Part shown: positions 20,101 to 29,644 of the stretch, one piece after another | Position numbering within the stretch: the stretch's first letter is position 1 | Layout: the number at the start of each line of letters is the position of its first letter | NCBI GenBank assembly: GCA_025449575.1 | Contig: JANWJB010000153.1 | Coordinates: 1 to 39,418 of the forward strand | Length of the DNA stretch: 39,418 bases | Direction of reading: 5' to 3' | Source of the DNA: Acidobacteriaceae bacterium | Lineage (GTDB): Bacteria > Acidobacteriota > Terriglobia > Terriglobales > Acidobacteriaceae | Position numbers and translations under genes: made by a program | The notes under the pieces: model-generated | Told to the model about the DNA's origin: nothing | The model's database searches: none | Seen by the model: the letters and a program-made list of their open reading frames with translations, nothing else

Positions 20101-20420
20101 GCCGCGGAGTAATGGAGAAGTGCAGCTACTGCACCCAGCGCATCATCGCCGCCAAGATCGCCGCGGACAAGCAGAACCGCGACATCCGCGACGGCGAGAT
20201 TGTGACTGCCTGCCAGCAGTCATGCCCCACCGGAGCGATTGTCTTCGGCAATATCAACGACAAGCAGAGCCGGGTAGCCAAACTGAAGGCGCAGCAGCGG
20301 AATTACGGCGTGCTGGCCGATTTGAACGTTCGTCCGCGTACGACATACATCGCGGAAGTGATCAACCCCAACCCGGACTTGGACGAGGCGCAGATCCAGA
20401 GCGCGCCCGTGAATAGCTGA
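17163..20420 (+). CDS. actB: Alternative Complex III subunit ActB (molybdopterin-oxidoreductase-like domain fused to FeS domain)
   Basis: '[21 protein letters not shown]' Tat/lipobox-like; C-terminal '[24 protein letters not shown]', '[52 protein letters not shown]'. ATGA overlap with actA. Confidence 0.94.
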   Translation: [1085 protein letters not shown]

Positions 20421-20435
20421 AAGGCTTAGCGGAGC

Positions 20436-21857
20436 ATGGCGACTATACCTGAATCACCGGTAAACGATCCGATGCTGGACCCGATCACAGGCGAGAACCT
20501 GGTCATCGCGCCTGGGCATACCTTCAAGTCGGTTACCGAAGAGGTTTCCCGCATCGTTCTCACCGGCCACACCCCCTTAGGCTGGTATTTCGGCTTTGCC
20601 CTGGCCGGCAGCATCGTCATCATGCTGCTGACGGCGATCTCCTGGCTCTTCCTGAAAGGCGTCGGCATCTGGGGCCTGGATATCCCGGTGGCGTGGGGAT
20701 TCGCCATCATCAACTTTGTGTGGTGGATCGGTATCGGCCACGCCGGTACGCTGATCTCCGCCTTTCTGCTGCTGTTCAAGCAGCAGTGGCGCAATTCGAT
20801 CAACCGCTTCGCCGAGGCGATGACCATCTTCGCCGTCATCTGCGCCGCGCTCTTCCCGCTGATCCACGTCGGCCGCCCCTGGCTGGGATACTGGCTGATT
20901 CCCTACCCCAGCACGATGAACGTGTGGCCGAACTTCCGTTCGCCGCTGCTGTGGGATGTTTTCGCGGTTTCCACCTACGGCATCATCTCCGTGGTGTTCT
21001 GGTACATCGGCATGGTTCCCGACATGGGCACGATGCGCGACCGGTGCAAGTCTAAAGTCGGCCAGTACTTCTACGGTCTGCTGTCGGTGGGCTGGCGCGG
21101 CTCGGTGCGGCACTGGATGCGGTATGAGTCCGCGTGCTTGCTGCTGGCCGGCCTGGCGACGCCGCTGGTGCTCTCGGTACACAGCGTCATCAGCTTTGAT
21201 TTCGCCGTGGCCATCCTGCCCGGCTGGCATACCGCCATCTTCCCGCCCTACTTCGTTGCCGGAGCCATTTATTCCGGGTTCGCCATGGTGATCACCCTGG
21301 CCGTTCCCATCCGCAAGTGGTATCACCTGGAAGACCTGATCACGCTGCGTCATCTGGACAACATGGGCAAGGTGATGCTGGCCACCGGGCTGATTATCGC
21401 CTACGGCTACGCGATGGACGTCTTCATGGCCTGGTTCTCGGCCAGCCGCTTCGAGTTCTTTATGATCTGGAACCGCATGTTCGGTCCCATTGGCTGGGCT
21501 TACTGGGTTCTGATCACCTGCAATATCGTGCTGCCGCAATTGCTGTGGCTGCGCAAGTTCCGCACCAATCCCACCCTGCTCTTCCTGATCTCGCTGGTGA
21601 TCAACACGGGCATGTGGTTTGAGCGCTTCGTGATCATCGTGGTCAGCCTCACGCGCGACTATCTGCCGTCCTCGTGGGGAACCTACAAGGCGACCCGTTG
21701 GGATTACATGACGCTGGGCGGAACGCTGGGACTGTTCACGGCACTGTTCTTCTTATTCGTCCGCTTCCTGCCCATGATCCCGATGTCGGAGCTGCGCGTG
21801 CTGCTGCCGCAATCCAAGATCAGACGCAAAGCGGAACCGCTGGAGGCTGGTGACTGA
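20436..21857 (+). CDS. actC: Alternative Complex III subunit ActC (NrfD/PsrC-like membrane protein)
   Basis: 473 aa polytopic, 'FVWWIGIGHAGTLISAFLLLFKQQWRNSINRFAEAMT', 'SVHSVISFDFAVAILPGWHTAIFPPYFVAGAIYSG'. Confidence 0.93.
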   Translation: MATIPESPVNDPMLDPITGENLVIAPGHTFKSVTEEVSRIVLTGHTPLGWYFGFALAGSIVIMLLTAISWLFLKGVGIWGLDIPVAWGFAIINFVWWIGIGHAGTLISAFLLLFKQQWRNSINRFAEAMTIFAVICAALFPLIHVGRPWLGYWLIPYPSTMNVWPNFRSPLLWDVFAVSTYGIISVVFWYIGMVPDMGTMRDRCKSKVGQYFYGLLSVGWRGSVRHWMRYESACLLLAGLATPLVLSVHSVISFDFAVAILPGWHTAIFPPYFVAGAIYSGFAMVITLAVPIRKWYHLEDLITLRHLDNMGKVMLATGLIIAYGYAMDVFMAWFSASRFEFFMIWNRMFGPIGWAYWVLITCNIVLPQLLWLRKFRTNPTLLFLISLVINTGMWFERFVIIVVSLTRDYLPSSWGTYKATRWDYMTLGGTLGLFTALFFLFVRFLPMIPMSELRVLLPQSKIRRKAEPLEAGD

Positions 21858-22399
21858 TGCCAGTGCAAGAGGGAATCTACGGACTGCTCGCTGAATTCAA
21901 TACGCCTGAGGAATTGGTGGTGGCCGCCAAGGCTGCCCACGACTCCGGCTGGCGGCGGCTTGACTGCTACACCCCCTACTGCCTGGAAGAGGCGGCGGAG
22001 GCTATCGGGTTCCATCGCAATTTCGTTCCTCTGGTCTGCCTGGTGGGCGGCTTGATGGGGCTGACGGCGATGTTCCTGATGGAGACATGGGTCGCGGTCT
22101 TCGCTTATCCGCTGAATGTCGCAGGACGGCCGCTGTTCTCATGGCCCGCCTTTGTGGTGCCGGCCTATGAGTGGACGATCCTGTGGGCCGGCCTGTCGGC
22201 CGGATTCGGCATGCTCGCCTTGTGCGGGCTCCCGTCGCTCTATCATCCGCTGTTCAACGCGCCCAACTTCCGTGACGGCGCCACGACAGACAAGTTTTTC
22301 CTTTGCTTGGAAGCCAGCGATCCGAAGTTTTCCATTCTCGAATCGCGGGCGTTTCTCGAGAACTTCCAGCCGACCTCGGTGGTGGAGGTGGAGTATTAA
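21857..22399 (+). CDS. actD: Alternative Complex III subunit ActD (DUF3341)
   Basis: 'YGLLAEFNTPEELVVAAKAAHDSGWRRLDCYTPYCLEEAAEAIGF' plus two TM; TGATG overlap with actC. Confidence 0.92.
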   Translation: MPVQEGIYGLLAEFNTPEELVVAAKAAHDSGWRRLDCYTPYCLEEAAEAIGFHRNFVPLVCLVGGLMGLTAMFLMETWVAVFAYPLNVAGRPLFSWPAFVVPAYEWTILWAGLSAGFGMLALCGLPSLYHPLFNAPNFRDGATTDKFFLCLEASDPKFSILESRAFLENFQPTSVVEVEY

Positions 22400-22403
22400 C
22401 GCG

Positions 22404-23195
22404 ATGACTGCAATACGGGGGAAGATCTCCTGGGCATGCCGCTCCCGGCAAAGCCGCATGGTATTGGGGCTGGGCGCCGCCGCGCTGCTGACGTTGGTCG
22501 CCGGCTGCCGCATGGACATGCAGGATGACCCCAAAATGTTTCCCCAGCGGGGAACGCGCTTCTTCTCCGACATGCGCTCGGTCCGTCCCCAGGTCGCCGA
22601 TACGGTGGCCCGCGGGCAACTAGACCAGGACCAGTACTTCTACACCGGAGTGGTCAACGGGAATCAGGAAAGAGACCAGATGCCCTTCCCGGTGAACATG
22701 CAGGTGCTGGAGCGCGGGCAGGAGCGGTTCAACATCTACTGCACGCCCTGCCACTCGCGCGTAGGCAACGGGTTGGGAATGATCGTCGATCGCGGCTATA
22801 AGGTGGCAGCCAACTTCGAGGATGCCAAACGCATGGCGCAGCCGCTGAGCCACTACTTCTACGTAATGACGAATGGGTACGGCGCTATGCCTAACTACGC
22901 GGCGCAGTTGACGCCGGCAGACCGCTGGGCGGTCGCCGCCTACATCCGCGCGCTGCAGTTGAGCCAGGACGCCAGCCTTTCCGACGTCCCCGCCGGCGTC
23001 ACGGTGCGCGACCTGAAGAGCATTGCGCAGGATCAAGGCTATCCGGAGAGCTTCGCCGAGCCGTGGCCGCTGCCGCAGAACACCAGCGTGATGAACCTGC
23101 CGCCGGACAAGAGCGAGGGAACCCCCGGCATGGCGCCGGCGCAGAACACTCCGATTCAACAACAGCTTCCGCCGGATACCGGGCAACGCAAATAG
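22404..23195 (+). CDS. actE: Alternative Complex III subunit ActE, monoheme cytochrome c lipoprotein
   Basis: Lipobox 'LVAGC', heme site 'NIYCTPCHSRVGNGLGMIV', distal Met 'YGAMPNYAAQL'. ORF 22116..23195 starts too early; ATG 22404 follows actD. Confidence 0.92.
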   Translation: MTAIRGKISWACRSRQSRMVLGLGAAALLTLVAGCRMDMQDDPKMFPQRGTRFFSDMRSVRPQVADTVARGQLDQDQYFYTGVVNGNQERDQMPFPVNMQVLERGQERFNIYCTPCHSRVGNGLGMIVDRGYKVAANFEDAKRMAQPLSHYFYVMTNGYGAMPNYAAQLTPADRWAVAAYIRALQLSQDASLSDVPAGVTVRDLKSIAQDQGYPESFAEPWPLPQNTSVMNLPPDKSEGTPGMAPAQNTPIQQQLPPDTGQRK

Positions 23196-23211
23196 AATTC
23201 AGGAAGAACTC

Positions 23212-24498
23212 ATGGCTCACGGACCTTATTCAAATTCGCTGCCCGACTTGAAGACCCCGGCATTCGTCAATGACTGGCGCAGAGGGGCTCTGATCACCGC
23301 CGCAATTTTCGCGGTGGCCTCCGCGGTATTGGCTTACCTCGCGGCCAGCCTCCAGCACGACGGCTTCCAGCATCTGCTGCGGTCGTACTTGATGGGGTTT
23401 GTGCTGTGCTGGAGCTTCGCGCTGGGCGGCCAGGCGTTGCTGATGCTGCAGTATCTGACCGGCGGCAAGTGGGGCCTGGTGGTACGCCGGCCGTTGGAAG
23501 CGATGGCGCGTACCCTGCCGCTCGTCGCGCTGTTGTTCTTGCCCATCGGCTTCTGCATGAAGAGGCTGTATCTCTGGGCCCGCATTTCCGACCCCGCGGC
23601 CGCGTTCAAGGCCCATCTGATTACCCACGACGAGGCCCACGCCATCGCTTGGAAGCGCCCCATGCTGGGCATCGGGAGCGTCTGGATTCAGACCATCATC
23701 TGCTTCGCCATCTGGTTTACTTTCCTCTATTTCATGGACCGCTGGTCGGTGCAGCGCGATGCCGACCCGGAACCGCATGTGCACTTCTGGCAGACCCGGT
23801 TTGAGAACATCAGCGGCTTCGGGCTGGTGATCTACTCCATCACCATGACGGTGGTGGCCATCGACTGGGTGATGTCGCTTGACGTGACCTGGTACTCCTC
23901 GATGTATGGATTCCTCTTCCTAGTGGGCCAAGGCTATGCAGCCTTCGCGCTGGTGATCTATACCACTCTGAAGCTTTCCAAAGCCGAGCCGTTGAAGACG
24001 GTTTTGCGGGTTACCGAGCAGCACGACCTGGGCAAGCTCGCCTTCGCCTTCGTCATGCTGAACATCTACATCGCGTACTCCCAGTTCCTCATCATCTGGT
24101 CGGGCAACTTGCCGGACGAGATTCCCTGGTATCTGGACCGCATCCGCGGCGGCTGGGGCGTCATCGCCACACTGGATTTCGTCTTCCACTGGCTGGTGCC
24201 GTTCACCCTGCTGCTCTCGCGCGATATCAAGCGCAACAAACGCCGCCTCATGCTGGTATGCGGAATCATGATCTTCGCCCGCTGCTGGGATACCTTCTGG
24301 CTGATCGCACCGAATTTCCCTGACGCCGCGCGCAATCTGCACCTGAGCTTTGGGCTCTTTGAGTACGTGACAGTGCCGATCACAGTGGGAGCGATCTGGA
24401 TGTGGTACTACTTCACCCAACTGCAGAAGCGGCCGATCGTGCAAACCAACGATCCGCACTTTGACGAGATCATGGAGGCCCAGCATGCCCACGCCTGA
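23212..24498 (+). CDS. actF: Alternative Complex III subunit ActF (second large membrane subunit)
   Basis: 428 aa polytopic protein, 'NIYIAYSQFLIIWSGNLPDEIPWYLDRIRGGWGVIA', position after actE. Confidence 0.9.
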   Translation: MAHGPYSNSLPDLKTPAFVNDWRRGALITAAIFAVASAVLAYLAASLQHDGFQHLLRSYLMGFVLCWSFALGGQALLMLQYLTGGKWGLVVRRPLEAMARTLPLVALLFLPIGFCMKRLYLWARISDPAAAFKAHLITHDEAHAIAWKRPMLGIGSVWIQTIICFAIWFTFLYFMDRWSVQRDADPEPHVHFWQTRFENISGFGLVIYSITMTVVAIDWVMSLDVTWYSSMYGFLFLVGQGYAAFALVIYTTLKLSKAEPLKTVLRVTEQHDLGKLAFAFVMLNIYIAYSQFLIIWSGNLPDEIPWYLDRIRGGWGVIATLDFVFHWLVPFTLLLSRDIKRNKRRLMLVCGIMIFARCWDTFWLIAPNFPDAARNLHLSFGLFEYVTVPITVGAIWMWYYFTQLQKRPIVQTNDPHFDEIMEAQHAHA

Positions 24499-25132
24499 TG
24501 ACCACGATTTGCAAAAGAAATCGGATTCGCAAGGCTACGAAGTCACCGACGCCAACATTTTTGGGGTTGGGGTCTTCCTGATCTCCATGCTGGTTCTCTG
24601 CTGCGTGTTCTTCGTCGTCTGCTTCGGCATCGGCAAGGTCATCAACAATGGGATCGTCAAAGAAGACGGGCCGCTGAACAAGTGGAATGCAGGCATCGCG
24701 CCGGCGCCGGGCAAGCTGCAAAACATGGCCTCCGACGCCCACATGGAGCAGGAGGAGTTGCGGCGCATGACCGAGCGCTTCTCCACGCCGCGCCTGCAGA
24801 CCGACGATGGCGACCAGGACATTACCGACCTGCACGCTCGCGAAGACCTTCTGCTCGACAACTACAGCTGGATCGACCAGAAGCAAGGCAAGGTGAGGAT
24901 CCCCATTTCCCGCGCCATGGAACTGATCGCGCAGCATGGTTTGCCGGTGGCGCCCACGGTGCAGACACAGCCATTGATGACCGCCGACAAAGTGCCGGTG
25001 GTGCCCGTTCCTTTGACCGACGGCTTTGCCCGCACGGGTTTTGAGCAGCATGAACTTCAGACTCTCCGGCAGCGGCGCGAGCGCGGAGAAGGAGAGCCGA
25101 GCAATCTGGCGGCTCTGAGGACGGGCCGCTAA
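24485..25132 (+). CDS. Uncharacterised single-TM protein embedded in the ACIII/caa3 operon
   Basis: One N-terminal TM 'NIFGVGVFLISMLVLCCVFFVVCFGIG', periplasmic 'REDLLLDNYSWIDQKQGKVRIPISRAMELIAQHGLP'; overlaps the actF end by 14 bp. Confidence 0.8.
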   Translation: MPTPDDHDLQKKSDSQGYEVTDANIFGVGVFLISMLVLCCVFFVVCFGIGKVINNGIVKEDGPLNKWNAGIAPAPGKLQNMASDAHMEQEELRRMTERFSTPRLQTDDGDQDITDLHAREDLLLDNYSWIDQKQGKVRIPISRAMELIAQHGLPVAPTVQTQPLMTADKVPVVPVPLTDGFARTGFEQHELQTLRQRRERGEGEPSNLAALRTGR

Positions 25133-25198
25133 CGCGGTTTCTTCTAACGCCGGATGTTCCCGCGACGTTAGGCAATGCGGAGTGGAATTTTAGATTCG

Positions 25199-26113
25199 AT
25201 GCGCGCAGTCCATCCAATTCGAAGAGGTGCACTCAAGACGCTGGTTGTCTGCACGCTGGCCGCGTGGATGGGAACCGCAGCCCTTGCGCAAGTGTCGACG
25301 ATGGAGGAGACCTCCAACCCGGAGACGGTGGAGAACCGGCTGCCCGCACTATTGACCAGGATTGGGATTCACCAGCATTTGGACCAGCAGCTTCCCCTCA
25401 ACGCTCCTTTTGTCGATGAGAACGGCAATGCGGTCAAGCTGGGTGACTATTTCGGCCAGCGGCCGGCGATCCTGGCTCTGGTCTATTACCGCTGTCCGAT
25501 TCTGTGTTCGGAGGAGCTCAGCGGCCTAGTGAGCTCGCTGGAGATGGTGAAGTTCATGCCGGGCAAGGACTTTCAGGTCGTTGTCGTCAGCATTGATCCC
25601 ACCGAGGGCCCCCGCTTGGCGCGGACGGAAAAAGCGAGGTACGTCAAGCGCTATGGGCGGCCTGGCTCTGCCGCAGGATGGCACTTCCTCACCGGTCCGG
25701 AAGCGTCGATCAAGACGCTTACGCAGGCGGTCGGCTTCGGTTATGTACGCGTTCCCGGGCCGGATGGCAAGCTGACGCAGTTTGCCCACAGTAGCGCCAT
25801 CGAGATCGTGACTCCCGAGGGGAAGATCGCGCAGTATTACATGGGAGTGATCTACTCGCCTAACGATCTTCAGTTGGGTCTGATCGAGGCCTCCCACCAC
25901 AAGATTGGCACGCTGGTCGATAACATCATGACCTATTGCTATCACTACGATCCGAGACTGGGACGGCATACCATGCTGATCGCCAGAATCGTGCAACTTT
26001 GCTGCATGCTTACAATTTTTGGACTTGGCAGTTTCTTGGCGGTTAGCTTTCGCCGCGATGCGAAAGAGGCGGCAGCATACCGAGCGGGCTCAACCCGAGC
26101 GAACAAAGGGTAA
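25199..26113 (+). CDS. SCO1/SenC/PrrC family copper chaperone
   Basis: 'LVYYRCPILCSEELSGL' (CxxxC), 'VVVVSIDPTEGP', later conserved His 'FAHSSAIEIVTPEGKIAQYYMGV'; C-terminal TM. Confidence 0.9.
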   Translation: MRAVHPIRRGALKTLVVCTLAAWMGTAALAQVSTMEETSNPETVENRLPALLTRIGIHQHLDQQLPLNAPFVDENGNAVKLGDYFGQRPAILALVYYRCPILCSEELSGLVSSLEMVKFMPGKDFQVVVVSIDPTEGPRLARTEKARYVKRYGRPGSAAGWHFLTGPEASIKTLTQAVGFGYVRVPGPDGKLTQFAHSSAIEIVTPEGKIAQYYMGVIYSPNDLQLGLIEASHHKIGTLVDNIMTYCYHYDPRLGRHTMLIARIVQLCCMLTIFGLGSFLAVSFRRDAKEAAAYRAGSTRANKG

Positions 26114-26115
26114 CG

Positions 26116-27231
26116 ATGCATTATATAAGTCCAGTTCTGTGGCAGTTTCTCGAAAAGTGGCTCGGCAATTCTCCGCTGTTTCCGCCGGAAGGCTCGGCAA
26201 TGTCGGTCCACGTCGACGTGTTCTTCCTTTTCCTGCTGCTGGTGGAGATCGTGGGCGTGACGATCGTCACGTTGATGGTGGTCACCTTCACCATCCTTTA
26301 CCGCAAGGAAAGGCACCCGGTAGCCACCCAGATCGAAGGCTCCACGCTGCTAGAAGCCACATGGACGCTGATTCCGCTGGCGGTCTTCCTCGTCTGCTTC
26401 GCTTGGGGAGCGCTCCTCTACTTCCGCATCTACGATCCGCCCACCAATGCCATGAACATTTACATCGTGGGCAAGCAATGGATGTGGAAAGCGGAGCATC
26501 CGGGCGGGCAGCATGAAATCGACGCACTGCACATTCCGATCGACCGTCCCGTGCAGTTGACCATGATCTCCCAGGACGTCTTCCACAGCTTCTCGATCCC
26601 GGCCTTCCGCATCAAGCGGGAAGTGATTCCAGGCCGCTACTCGACGGTGTGGTTTGAGGCGACCAAGCCGGGCGTCTATCATCTGTTTTGCACCCAGTAT
26701 TGCGGCACCGACCACTCGGCTATGGTCGGCTGGGTTTATGCCATGAAGCCGGAGGACTACCGGGCGTGGACGCAGGGCAGCACCAGCGGGAGTTCGCTGG
26801 CGCAGAATGGCGAGCGGTTGTTCGCCAGCTTGGGCTGCCACTCCTGCCACACCGGACAGGAATCGGCCCGCGGACCGGACTTGGCGGGACTCTATGGCTC
26901 CAAGGTCAGACTTGCGGACGGAACCTATGTCACCGCCAACGATGCCTACCTGCGCCGGTCTATTCTTACTCCGGGCGCGCAGGTGGTAGCCGGGCACTCG
27001 GCTATCATGCCAACCTACCAAGGCCAGGTCAGCGAAGAGGGCGTGATCGATCTGGTGCAATTTATCAAGAGCCTCAATTCGAATTATCGTATTAAGCAGG
27101 GCGCGACCGCGCCTGAGCTTGAGCCGGGACAAGCCGGAACGCCCGGCACTGTGCCGGCCGAGCCCGCGGCGCAAGCGCAGCCCGGGAATCGAGCGGGTTC
27201 GGCGCATACCACGCCAGGGACGGTGAAGTGA
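26116..27231 (+). CDS. coxB: Cytochrome c oxidase subunit II fused to cytochrome c (caa3 type)
   Basis: CuA site '[15 protein letters not shown]', 'GKQWMWK', C-terminal heme '[23 protein letters not shown]'. Confidence 0.95.
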   Translation: MHYISPVLWQFLEKWLGNSPLFPPEGSAMSVHVDVFFLFLLLVEIVGVTIVTLMVVTFTILYRKERHPVATQIEGSTLLEATWTLIPLAVFLVCFAWGALLYFRIYDPPTNAMNIYIVGKQWMWKAEHPGGQHEIDALHIPIDRPVQLTMISQDVFHSFSIPAFRIKREVIPGRYSTVWFEATKPGVYHLFCTQYCGTDHSAMVGWVYAMKPEDYRAWTQGSTSGSSLAQNGERLFASLGCHSCHTGQESARGPDLAGLYGSKVRLADGTYVTANDAYLRRSILTPGAQVVAGHSAIMPTYQGQVSEEGVIDLVQFIKSLNSNYRIKQGATAPELEPGQAGTPGTVPAEPAAQAQPGNRAGSAHTTPGTVK

Positions 27232-28898
27232 TGAGCAGCACGTCAATTATCAATCTCCCCAATCAGCAAACGGCGCGGATGCCCAAAAACCATTACCTGA
27301 ACAGCGGGTACGGATTGAAAAGCTGGGCCCTGACCCTGGACCACAAGCGCATTGCCATCCTGTATCTGCTGACTACCCTCTTCTTCTTCTGCATTGGCGG
27401 CCTCATGGCCGCCCTGATGCGCCTGGAGTTGCTCACCCCGGCCGGCGATCTCGTCGCCTCCGATACGTACAACAAGCTATTCTCCATTCACGGCATCATC
27501 ATGGTGTTCTTCTTCCTGGTGCCGATCGCGCCGGCGGTACTGGGGAATTTCCTTATCCCCATCATGATTGGGGCCAAGGACGTCGCCTTTCCAAAACTGA
27601 ATCTCCTCAGCTACTACATCTTTCTCATTGGCGGCTTCTTCGAGCTGTACTCGATCATCTGGGGCGGAGTCGATACCGGGTGGACATTTACCACCCCGCT
27701 CAGCACCCACTACGTGAATACCAACGTCATTAGCGCAGCGATGGGCATTTTCATCGCCGGATTTTCATCCATCCTTACAGGGCTGAACTTCGTAGTCACC
27801 ATCCACAGGTTGCGCGCCCCCGGCATGACGTGGTTTCGACTGCCGCTCTTTATCTGGTCGTACTATGCCACCGCCATCATCTTCATTCTCGCCACGCCTG
27901 TTATCGCCATCACCATGGTTCTCATCGCCATGGAGCGGGTCTTCGGCATCGGCGTGTTTGACCCGGCGCTGGGCGGCGATCCGATTCTCTTCCAGCATCT
28001 GTTCTGGTTCTACTCTCACCCCGCCGTTTACGTGATGATCTTGCCCGGGATGGGCGTGATGTCTGAGGTGGTCGGCTGCTTTTCCCGAAAGCGCGTCTTT
28101 GGCTATACCGCGGTCGCCTTCTCCTCCGTTGCCATTGCGGTCTTCAGCTTCTTCGTCTGGGCTCACCACATGTTCATCATGGGCATTTCGAACTATTCCG
28201 CCCTGGTGTTCTCCTTGTTCAGCATGCTGGTCGCCATTCCTTCCGCCATCAAAGTGTTCAACTGGTCGGCCACCATGTATAAGGGCTCGATCACCTTTGA
28301 GACGCCGATGCTCTATGCCTTCAGCTTTATCGGCCTGTTCACCATCGGCGGGCTGACGGGGGTGATGCTGGCATCGCTCGGCATGGACATCCACATGACG
28401 GAAACCTATTTCGTAGTGGCTCACTTCCACTACGTGATGGTGGGTGGCATGGTGAGCGCGGTGATGTGCGGATTGCACTTTTGGTGGCCCAAAATTACCG
28501 GCCGAATGTATCCGGAACAGTTGGGCAAACTGGCTGCTTCGACGCTGTTCATCGGCTTCAATTTGACATTCTTCCCGCAGTTCATTCTGGGCTACCTGGG
28601 CATGCCGCGGCGCTATCACGCCTACCCGGCGGAATTTCAGGTTTTGAATGTAATGTCCACCGCGGGCGCATCGATCCTGGCCATCGGCTATCTCCTGCCG
28701 GCGATGTATTTCCTCTGGTCGCTCAAATATGGGGCGATCGCGGGCAGCAATCCCTGGCAGGCTACGGGGCTTGAATGGCAAATCCAATCGCCTCCGCTCA
28801 AAGACAACTTTGAAGAGATTCCGGTTGTGGATTTCGAGGCATACGACTATGAATGGCTGGCAAACAAGACCCGACATGAGGTAACGAACGTTGGATAG
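27231..28898 (+). CDS. coxA: Cytochrome c oxidase subunit I (A2-type heme-copper oxidase)
   Basis: '[17 protein letters not shown]', '[15 protein letters not shown]', '[25 protein letters not shown]', 'VWAHHMF', '[15 protein letters not shown]'. Confidence 0.96.
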   Translation: MSSTSIINLPNQQTARMPKNHYLNSGYGLKSWALTLDHKRIAILYLLTTLFFFCIGGLMAALMRLELLTPAGDLVASDTYNKLFSIHGIIMVFFFLVPIAPAVLGNFLIPIMIGAKDVAFPKLNLLSYYIFLIGGFFELYSIIWGGVDTGWTFTTPLSTHYVNTNVISAAMGIFIAGFSSILTGLNFVVTIHRLRAPGMTWFRLPLFIWSYYATAIIFILATPVIAITMVLIAMERVFGIGVFDPALGGDPILFQHLFWFYSHPAVYVMILPGMGVMSEVVGCFSRKRVFGYTAVAFSSVAIAVFSFFVWAHHMFIMGISNYSALVFSLFSMLVAIPSAIKVFNWSATMYKGSITFETPMLYAFSFIGLFTIGGLTGVMLASLGMDIHMTETYFVVAHFHYVMVGGMVSAVMCGLHFWWPKITGRMYPEQLGKLAASTLFIGFNLTFFPQFILGYLGMPRRYHAYPAEFQVLNVMSTAGASILAIGYLLPAMYFLWSLKYGAIAGSNPWQATGLEWQIQSPPLKDNFEEIPVVDFEAYDYEWLANKTRHEVTNVG

Positions 28899-29631
28899 CC
28901 AAGTTATCGCGAACGATCCCGAGGAAACGCAGTCCGCGCACGAGCATTCTCCGCATCTGGTCCACCATTACGCGACGATGGACCAACAGGTGGAGAGCGC
29001 GAGCTTCGGAATGTGGATCTTCCTGCTGACCGAAATCATGTTTTTCGGCGGCATGTTCATGGCCTACTTGCTCTACCGCAACTGGTACTATGACGCCTTT
29101 GTGGCCGGCAGCAACCTGCTGAGCATCCAGTTCGGCACCGCCATGACGACCATCCTGATTGTCTCCAGCTTCACCGTCGCCATGGGCGTCTTCTGTTCGG
29201 AGACCCGGAACCGCAAAGGATTGGTCGCCGCGCTATCGCTCACCCTGGTGCTGGGCATCTCGTTTCTGTGCATGAAGGGCACGGAGTGGCACGGCATCTA
29301 CGTTGAACATCACGTTCCCGGACCCAATTTCAGTATTGAGACCTTTGTCCATCCCACCGACGCCCGCGACGTTCCTATGTCGCCGGATGCCGCCCAGCAC
29401 ACCCAGATCTTTTTCTTCCTGTATTTCGCGCTGACCGGCATTCACGCCCTTCACATGGTCATTGGCTGCAGCGTTCTGATCTTCCTCCTCATCCGGGCGC
29501 GGCAAGGTGCTTATACCGATGGCAATCCAACAATGATTCACAACTTCGGGCTCTATTGGCACTTTGTCGATATTGTCTGGATCTTCCTTTTCCCATTGCT
29601 GTATCTGATTAGCCGTCACCCTTTGAAGTGA
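28891..29631 (+). CDS. coxC: Cytochrome c oxidase subunit III
   Basis: '[26 protein letters not shown]', '[13 protein letters not shown]', '[20 protein letters not shown]'; TTG start overlapping coxA. Confidence 0.94.
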   Translation: MDSQVIANDPEETQSAHEHSPHLVHHYATMDQQVESASFGMWIFLLTEIMFFGGMFMAYLLYRNWYYDAFVAGSNLLSIQFGTAMTTILIVSSFTVAMGVFCSETRNRKGLVAALSLTLVLGISFLCMKGTEWHGIYVEHHVPGPNFSIETFVHPTDARDVPMSPDAAQHTQIFFFLYFALTGIHALHMVIGCSVLIFLLIRARQGAYTDGNPTMIHNFGLYWHFVDIVWIFLFPLLYLISRHPLK

Positions 29632-29644
29632 GCGGAAGGTAGCT

